14,259 nt of DNA. Origin: an uncultured bacterium. Lineage in GTDB: Bacteria; Cyanobacteriota; Vampirovibrionia; Gastranaerophilales; Gastranaerophilaceae. The stretch is from positions 1 to 14,259 of the forward strand of contig USEW01000027.1 of assembly GCA_900553845.1 (NCBI GenBank), read 5' to 3'. Under the pieces are notes generated by a model that worked only from the letters and a program-made list of their open reading frames with translations, was not told the origin of the DNA and searched no databases. Made by a program: the position numbers and the translations under genes. Positions 14,137 through 14,259 of this stretch are shown here, one piece after another (within the stretch, counting starts at the first letter, position 1; each line of letters opens with the position of its first letter).

Positions 14137-14244
14137 CTACTTTTGCTCATCGTATAATTTTTTCAAATATTCACCTATAAATGAGTTTTTGTTTTACATT
14201 ACCTAAAATCCCATATTACGTAATATATTTTCAACTATCTTTAT
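14137..14244 (-). pseudogene. Possible decayed small gene (about 35 codons, two in-frame stops)
   Basis: AAAGGAG at the window edge (14259-14253) has ideal 8-base spacing to ATA 14244, where ATG would be expected. The frame reads KIVENILRNMGF, then TAG, VM, TAA, and continues NKNSFIGEYLKKLYDEQK to TAG at 14139-14137. Both halves look like coding sequence in one frame, so this could be a small gene inactivated by a start change and two nonsense codons. The evidence is composition and frame agreement only; chance is quite possible. A perfect 14-bp palindrome, ATATTACGTAATAT (14213-14226), lies within it. Confidence 0.2.
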
Positions 14245-14259
14245 TTTTTATTCTCCTTT

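Noticed and set aside
1..14259. CRISPR array, tRNA, rRNA, IS element or integrase
   Set aside because: I looked for regularly spaced repeats, tRNA T-arm signatures, rRNA-like tracts and transposase or integrase motifs on both strands and saw none.

Overview
This is an AT-rich chromosomal window with ordinary bacterial housekeeping genes mixed with lineage-specific proteins I cannot name. It most resembles a gut Melainabacteria/Vampirovibrionia genome (non-photosynthetic sister of Cyanobacteria, probably Gastranaerophilales). That placement is inference. It rests on an L34 protein with the cyanobacterial-style SGFRARM core, a radical SAM/DUF512 protein of the type typical in Cyanobacteria, a Clp_N-repeat protein close to the ClpC N-domain, frequent TTG starts, and two uncharacterised proteins with Asn/Lys-rich N-termini ending in NNISFGI.

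Layout. Positions 1-468 hold no convincing gene: a good Shine-Dalgarno leads into a 15-codon stub interrupted by a dispersed-repeat-like hairpin, followed by a patch that looks less AT-rich. A minus-strand series follows: a 39-residue membrane peptide (588-469), a 75-residue protein (894-667), a 70-residue protein (1224-1012), rsmD, and a GltD/NfnB-type flavoprotein (gltA) that overlaps rsmD. The 400-base divergent region at 3183-3584 carries several palindromes and a good plus-strand promoter for an unknown 340-residue protein. proC converges on that gene from the other side.

From 5451 a promoter drives rpmH-rnpA. There is no yidD/yidC after rnpA; instead comes a protein made only of Clp_N repeats (six, with no ATPase). 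Then come dapB and asd (lysine/threonine/methionine branch of aspartate metabolism), a PadR-family regulator almost touching asd, and a radical SAM/DUF512 protein overlapping padR. An AT-rich inverted repeat separates these from a minus-strand pair at the right end: a large unknown protein (714 residues from its ATG, probably about 756) and an overlapping 172-residue membrane protein.

The strongest novelty is at the 5' end of the large right-hand gene. A well-placed AGGAG and TTG at 14003 open a 19-codon frame whose peptide looks like the missing N-terminus. It connects to the main frame only through a -1 shift at a seven-A run (A AAA AAA). Either expression depends on slippage, or the run is a phase-variable or miscounted homopolymer. 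The ATPase-less triple Clp_N protein is the second item worth following up.
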